A stretch of 9,062 bases of DNA from an uncultured Muribaculaceae bacterium (GTDB lineage: Bacteria > Bacteroidota > Bacteroidia > Bacteroidales > Muribaculaceae). The position numbers and the translations under genes were made by a program. Where the stretch lies: NCBI GenBank assembly GCA_910584495.1, contig CAJUAR010000089.1, positions 1-9,062 on the forward strand, given 5' to 3'. Position 1 is the stretch's first letter; every line of letters starts with the position of its first letter. Under the pieces are notes generated by a model. The model was not told the origin of the DNA. It saw nothing but the letters and a program-made list of their open reading frames with translations, and made no database searches. Positions 6,304-9,062 of this stretch are shown here, in pieces.

Positions 6304-8279
6304 ACATCGGACAACTATTTTCTGCCATCGTGCTCTCTGCCGCAACCCTCACGCCATGGGCGGCAAACCCCAAGCCTTTCACCGTTCCCGAGGTAAGCTC
6401 CTGGAAGGGTGCCGAAGGCACTTTCAACCCTCAAAACGCACGCATCGTTGCCGAAGGTGCTTCCATGCCTGTTGCCCGGCTCTTGTCGCAGGACTATGAA
6501 GCCCTCACGAACTCTGCCCTGCCTCTTGCCGATGACAAAAACACAAAAGGCAACATTTCGCTTCAAATCAAAAAGAATAAAAAAGAAAACCCCGAGGCTT
6601 ACACCATAAAAATCGAGCCCGACGGCATAAGCCTGACAGCCCCGAGCGAGCAAGGCCTATACTGGGCAACACGCACACTGCTGCAGATTGTAGAAAATTC
6701 CGTCAACGGCACACTTCCTACCGGCACCATCGACGACTGCCCTTCGTTCGGCCTGCGAGGTTTCATGATTGACGCCGGGCGCAAATACATGCCGCTCGAC
6801 TACCTGTATGCCCTGGTCAACACCCTGAGTTACTATAAAATAAACACTCTGGCCATTCACCTCAACGACAACTGCCAGCCAAAGTTCTACGACAACGACT
6901 GGGACAAAGTGCCCGCCTCATTCCGGCTGGAGTGTGAAACATTCCCCGGCCTCACCGCCCGCGACGGATCCTATACCAAGCAGGAATTCCGCGACCTGCA
7001 GAAATATGCTCTCGCACGAGGCATTGAAATCATTCCCGAAATCGACGTGCCGGCTCATTCCCTGGCCTTTACACGCTACCGCCCCGAGCTTGCATCGACA
7101 AGCGACAACGGCCGCGACCACTTCGACATTGCCAAGCCCGAAACCTACAGCTTCCTCGATTCGCTCTTCACCGAATATCTCCAGGGTCCCGACCCCGTAT
7201 TCTCGGGAAAGCGCTTCAACATAGGCACCGACGAATACAACGGCGATGCTGCCACAATGGAGAAATTCCGCGCCTTCACCGACCGCTATGCCCGATTTGT
7301 GGAAAGTTTCGGAAAGCAGCCCGTTGTATGGGGCTCGCTCACTCATGCCAAAGGCAAGACTCCTGTCAAAAGCGACAACGTGCTCATGATGTGCTGGAGC
7401 AATAGTTTTGCCAAACCTAAAGACATGGTGGAACAAGGATTCGACATCGTTTCAATCCCCGACCGATGGGTCTACATTGTGCCAAAAGTGGGATACTACC
7501 ACGACTATCTCGACACCGAGTGGCTCTATAACAACTGGACACCGGCAAATGTTGGCGGAGATATCTTCTCTGGCAAAGACCTCGACAAAGTGAAAGGCGG
7601 CATGTTTGCCCTCTGGAACGACACCCCCAACAACGGCATAACCGTCAAAGACATTGCCCACCGCATCAAAGCAGCCTTGCCGACAATGGCGGCCAAAACG
7701 TGGAATGCCGAGCACACAACCGTGCCCTACGACGAATTCAACAAAAAAGCCCAAGCCATGACCGAAGCACCGGGCATCAACTTCCTCGCCCGCCACGGCC
7801 GGCCCGGCGAAACGGTTCTTGAATTAGCCGATGTCGCCCCGGGTTCCAAACTGCCTCTCGAAGAAATGGGCTACGATTACTCGGTGGAATTCGACCTTGA
7901 CTGTGCCACCGAGGTTCCGGGGACAAAACTCTTCGAAAGCCCGCATGCCACTTTCTGGCTCAGCGACCCGATTACAGGCCAGATGGGATTCTCGCGCGAC
8001 GGACAACTATCTACATTCCGCCACATCGTCAAACCCGGCGAGAAAATACATGTAAAAGTGACAGGCGACAAACAGGGAACACAGCTATATGTCGACGGTC
8101 GACTTGTCGACGACCTAAACGAGCAGTGGATCAACTATTACAAACCTAATGCACAAGGCAAACGCGAGCCTATCAGCGTCTATCTACTTGCCCAGATGCA
8201 CACTCTTGTTTTCCCGCTCGACAAAGCCGGCAACTTCAAATCAAAAGTGTACAACCTGGAAGTTGTCAACAAACGTTAA
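6300..8279 (+). CDS. Secreted family 20 glycoside hydrolase (beta-N-acetylhexosaminidase-like)
   Basis: The 659-residue protein has an N-terminal hydrophobic signal segment (about 1-22, likely cleaved near PWAA). A GH20b-type alpha/beta domain follows (about 35-145), then a GH20 barrel. Active-site landmarks are LRGFMIDAGRKYMP (from 152, with Arg153 for sugar binding), HLND (187-190), IIPEIDVPAHS (about 244-254) and IGTDEY (308-313), where Asp311-Glu312 is the catalytic pair of substrate-assisted hydrolysis. GGMFALWND closes the barrel. Residues from about 530 to the end (YSVEFDLD..., LYVDGRLVDDL, KVYNLEVVN) look like a LamG-type jelly-roll. It should cleave terminal beta-GlcNAc or GalNAc, perhaps from host glycans or peptidoglycan; the exact substrate is not readable from sequence. 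The signal segment has no Lys/Arg before its core, unusual for Sec signals. No lipobox and no T9SS C-terminal sorting domain is seen, so a periplasmic location is my best guess. Its ATG overlaps the gluQ TGA. Confidence 0.9.
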   Translation: MNIGQLFSAIVLSAATLTPWAANPKPFTVPEVSSWKGAEGTFNPQNARIVAEGASMPVARLLSQDYEALTNSALPLADDKNTKGNISLQIKKNKKENPEAYTIKIEPDGISLTAPSEQGLYWATRTLLQIVENSVNGTLPTGTIDDCPSFGLRGFMIDAGRKYMPLDYLYALVNTLSYYKINTLAIHLNDNCQPKFYDNDWDKVPASFRLECETFPGLTARDGSYTKQEFRDLQKYALARGIEIIPEIDVPAHSLAFTRYRPELASTSDNGRDHFDIAKPETYSFLDSLFTEYLQGPDPVFSGKRFNIGTDEYNGDAATMEKFRAFTDRYARFVESFGKQPVVWGSLTHAKGKTPVKSDNVLMMCWSNSFAKPKDMVEQGFDIVSIPDRWVYIVPKVGYYHDYLDTEWLYNNWTPANVGGDIFSGKDLDKVKGGMFALWNDTPNNGITVKDIAHRIKAALPTMAAKTWNAEHTTVPYDEFNKKAQAMTEAPGINFLARHGRPGETVLELADVAPGSKLPLEEMGYDYSVEFDLDCATEVPGTKLFESPHATFWLSDPITGQMGFSRDGQLSTFRHIVKPGEKIHVKVTGDKQGTQLYVDGRLVDDLNEQWINYYKPNAQGKREPISVYLLAQMHTLVFPLDKAGNFKSKVYNLEVVNKR

Positions 8280-8293
8280 ATTTTAAAATTCTG

Positions 8294-8325
8294 CTTGCAA
8301 AGTTGGGGAAAAGTCCCTAACTTTG
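8294..8325 (+). promoter_or_regulatory. Bacteroidota-type promoter for tRNA-Glu
   Basis: The -33 box CTTG (8294-8297) is followed after 20 bases by the -7 box TAACTTTG (8318-8325), a full match to TAnnTTTG. Transcription would begin near 8332, giving a leader of about 10 bases before the mature tRNA end. The leader region includes a small TCGC-AAAA-GCGA hairpin (8328-8339). Confidence 0.75.
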
Positions 8326-8327
8326 CA
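8296..8327. repeat. Inverted repeat (hairpin) after the hydrolase gene, overlapping the tRNA promoter
   Basis: Left arm TGCAAAGTTGGGGA (8296-8309) and right arm TCCCTAACTTTGCA (8314-8327) are complementary at 13 of 14 positions. The exception is a G-T pair that is still allowed as G-U in RNA. The loop is AAAG. It lies 16 bases after the hydrolase stop and could end or stabilise that transcript, but it is not followed by a T-run, so it is not a standard intrinsic terminator. The right arm contains the whole -7 box of the tRNA promoter and the left arm begins on its -33 box. Confidence 0.75.
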
Positions 8328-8342
8328 TCGCAAAAGCGAAAT

Positions 8343-8415
8343 GGCGATTTAGTGTAGTGGCCTAGCACGCCACCCTCTCACGGTGGAGACCAGGGTTCGA
8401 TTCCCTGATTCGCTA
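8343..8415 (+). tRNA. tRNA-Glu, anticodon CTC
   Basis: A full cloverleaf can be folded by hand. The acceptor stem pairs 8343-8349 with 8408-8414. The D stem is GTGT/GCAC (8352-8355, 8365-8368). The anticodon stem is CCACC/GGTGG (8370-8374, 8382-8386) with loop CTCTCAC, so the anticodon is CTC at 8377-8379, reading GAG. The T arm is CAGGG-TTCGATT-CCCTG (8391-8407), and the discriminator is A8415. CCA is not encoded. The acceptor stem has a G-U first pair and a T-T mismatch at the sixth pair (8348/8409). It has its own promoter and terminator and so appears monocistronic. Confidence 0.93.
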
Positions 8416-8416
8416 C

Positions 8417-8450
8417 AAAGGAGCTATCAACTGATAGCTCCTTTCTTTTT
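8417..8450 (+). terminator. Intrinsic terminator of tRNA-Glu
   Basis: Arms AAAGGAGCTATC (8417-8428) and GATAGCTCCTTT (8433-8444) pair perfectly around a four-base loop and are followed by CTTTTT. The stem starts one base after the tRNA discriminator, so the tRNA 3' end must be trimmed free of it. An A-run in the left arm may allow termination in both directions. Confidence 0.9.
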
Positions 8451-8487
8451 GTTTTACATGCCATTACAAACAAAAATGTGAACTAAA

Positions 8488-8519
8488 TTTGTTCAATACA
8501 AAAAAAATAACTAACTTTG
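8488..8519 (+). promoter_or_regulatory. Bacteroidota-type promoter for rpmE2
   Basis: TTTG (8488-8491), 20 bases, then TAACTTTG (8512-8519) is an exact match to the Bacteroidota primary-sigma consensus, with an AT-rich spacer. It shares CTAACTTTGCA with the tRNA promoter upstream. Predicted transcription start is near 8526, leaving a leader of about 65 bases. The stretch 8451-8487 before it shows nothing else. Confidence 0.85.
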
Positions 8520-8566
8520 CAGGCCATTACGTTTAAAGCGCCCTACCAGCGCAACAAAACATTGAC

Positions 8567-8578
8567 TAATACGTATTA
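8567..8578. promoter_or_regulatory. Perfect 12-bp palindrome in the rpmE2 leader
   Basis: TAATACGTATTA is a perfect palindrome ending 13 bases before the rpmE2 ATG, inside the predicted transcribed leader. A weaker GCGC/GCGC stem (8538-8541 with 8549-8552) lies upstream of it. It could be a protein-binding operator or an RNA element for autoregulation by L31; the sequence alone cannot distinguish these, and chance in AT-rich DNA is possible. Confidence 0.4.
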
Positions 8579-8591
8579 AAGAACAAATAAA

Positions 8592-8846
8592 ATGAAAAAA
8601 GACATTCATCCCGCCAACTATCGCGAAGTTGTGTTCAAAGACATGTCGAACGACCAGACATTTATCACCCGCTCGACGGTTGCCACTCGCGAAACCATCG
8701 ACATCGACGGTGTGACCTATCCCCTGGTTAAGCTTGAAATCACAAGCTCATCGCACCCATTCTTCACCGGCAAACAGAAACTTGTCGATACAGCCGGCCG
8801 CGTAGACCGCTTCATGAGCCGTTACGCCGTTCGAAACAAAAAGTAA
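8592..8846 (+). CDS. rpmE2: 50S ribosomal protein L31 type B
   Basis: The 84-residue product matches type B L31 along its full length. It has the start MKKDIHPANYREVVFKD, then TFITRSTVATRETI, DGVTYPLVKLEI, SSHPFFTGK (53-61) and VDTAGRVDRFMSRY. It contains no cysteine, so it lacks the zinc-binding CxxC of type A L31. In the ribosome L31 bridges the large and small subunits. In some bacteria type B is a zinc-starvation substitute. In Bacteroidota type B forms are common as the ordinary copy, and no Zur-like operator is evident here. The ATG at 8592 follows an A-rich stretch without Shine-Dalgarno, usual for the phylum. It has its own promoter and terminator. Confidence 0.97.
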   Translation: MKKDIHPANYREVVFKDMSNDQTFITRSTVATRETIDIDGVTYPLVKLEITSSSHPFFTGKQKLVDTAGRVDRFMSRYAVRNKK

Positions 8847-8860
8847 GAAGACGTGCCGCT

Positions 8861-8897
8861 TCGTCTGCCGCCCCTATGCGCAAGAGCCGTCAGACGA
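8861..8897. repeat. Inverted repeat in the rpmE2 3' region
   Basis: TCGTCTG (8861-8867) and CAGACGA (8891-8897) are perfect 7-base arms separated by 23 bases, between the rpmE2 stop and its terminator. It would form an extra hairpin in the 3' untranslated RNA; no function is assigned. Confidence 0.4.
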
Positions 8898-8911
8898 TTC
8901 GAAAAAGATAC

Positions 8912-8938
8912 AGCCCTTCACACAAGAAGGGCTTTTTT
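8912..8938 (+). terminator. Intrinsic terminator of rpmE2
   Basis: AGCCCTTC (8912-8919) pairs perfectly with GAAGGGCT (8926-8933) around a six-base loop and runs into TTTTTT (8933-8938). An AAAAA run at 8902-8906 makes it a plausible terminator for the opposite strand too. Confidence 0.92.
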
Positions 8939-8948
8939 CATGCCTTCT

Positions 8949-9024
8949 GCAAAGCCATGGAGTGGCCTCACCCCCGGCAAAACAGCGAGCGCGAAGCCAT
9001 GGATGCGAGGTGTCCTCACCTCGC
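8949..9024. repeat. Two diverged copies of a small hairpin-bearing repeat in non-coding DNA
   Basis: GCAAAGCCATGGA (8949-8961) recurs as GCGAAGCCATGGA (8991-9003), 42 bases later, with 12 of 13 bases equal. Each copy is followed by a stem-loop ending in CCTCACC. The second is a perfect 8-bp hairpin, GCGAGGTG-TCCT-CACCTCGC (9005-9024); the first is a short GTG-GCCT-CAC remnant (8963-8972, starting within GTGGCCTCAC). No coding frame of note lies in 8939-9062. It looks like an intergenic repeat family, but only these two copies can be seen. Confidence 0.55.
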
Positions 9025-9062
9025 CCCGCAGCAAACCGGCAGCAATACATTTATTAAATGCT

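Noticed and set aside
8100..8279. T9SS C-terminal sorting domain on the GH20 enzyme
   Set aside because: The end (KVYNLEVVNKR) belongs to the jelly-roll domain and lacks the usual type A sorting-domain pattern, so the hydrolase cannot be called T9SS cargo.
8592..8846. Zinc-starvation (Zur) control of rpmE2
   Set aside because: Type B L31 is often the only L31 in Bacteroidota, and no Zur-like operator is seen at the promoter; the leader palindrome TAATACGTATTA does not resemble one I can recognise.
8949..9024. CRISPR array
   Set aside because: Only two imperfect copies with different internal lengths and no regular spacers.

Overview
The window comes from a bacterium of the phylum Bacteroidota, most likely order Bacteroidales. 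Four things support this: a porP/sprF-gldK-gldL-gldM-gldN gene order found only in that phylum, two promoters of the Bacteroidota type (TTTG, about 20 bases, TAnnTTTG), A-rich start regions without Shine-Dalgarno sequences, and a type B ribosomal protein L31. The fairly high GC content and the protein flavour resemble gut Muribaculaceae, but that family-level placement is an inference.

Bases 1-5459 hold the core operon of the type IX secretion system (T9SS). It starts with the 3' end of a PorP/SprF-family outer-membrane protein gene. Then follow gldK (outer-membrane lipoprotein with a catalytically dead FGE-sulfatase fold), gldL and gldM (the inner-membrane proton-driven motor) and gldN (periplasmic partner of GldK). 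All lie on the + strand with gaps of 3-39 bases. No promoter is visible inside the block, so its transcription must begin upstream of the window.

Bases 5428-8279 continue the same run with two genes not normally counted as T9SS parts. gluQ (glutamyl-Q tRNA(Asp) synthetase) starts 32 bases inside gldN in another frame. A secreted family-20 glycoside hydrolase starts on the gluQ stop codon (ATGA overlap). The tight overlaps suggest co-transcription and translational coupling.

Bases 8280-9062 hold separate small units: a near-perfect inverted repeat that exactly covers the promoter of a tRNA-Glu(CTC) gene; the tRNA with its own hairpin terminator; a second promoter with a leader containing a 12-bp palindrome ahead of rpmE2 (L31 type B); its terminator; and a non-coding tail with two diverged copies of a small hairpin-bearing repeat.

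I found no CRISPR array, insertion sequence, phage gene or defence system. The gene content is mostly well known. The more unusual points are the gldN/gluQ overlap, the very basic GldN tail, the promoter embedded in a hairpin, the rpmE2 leader and the terminal repeat pair.
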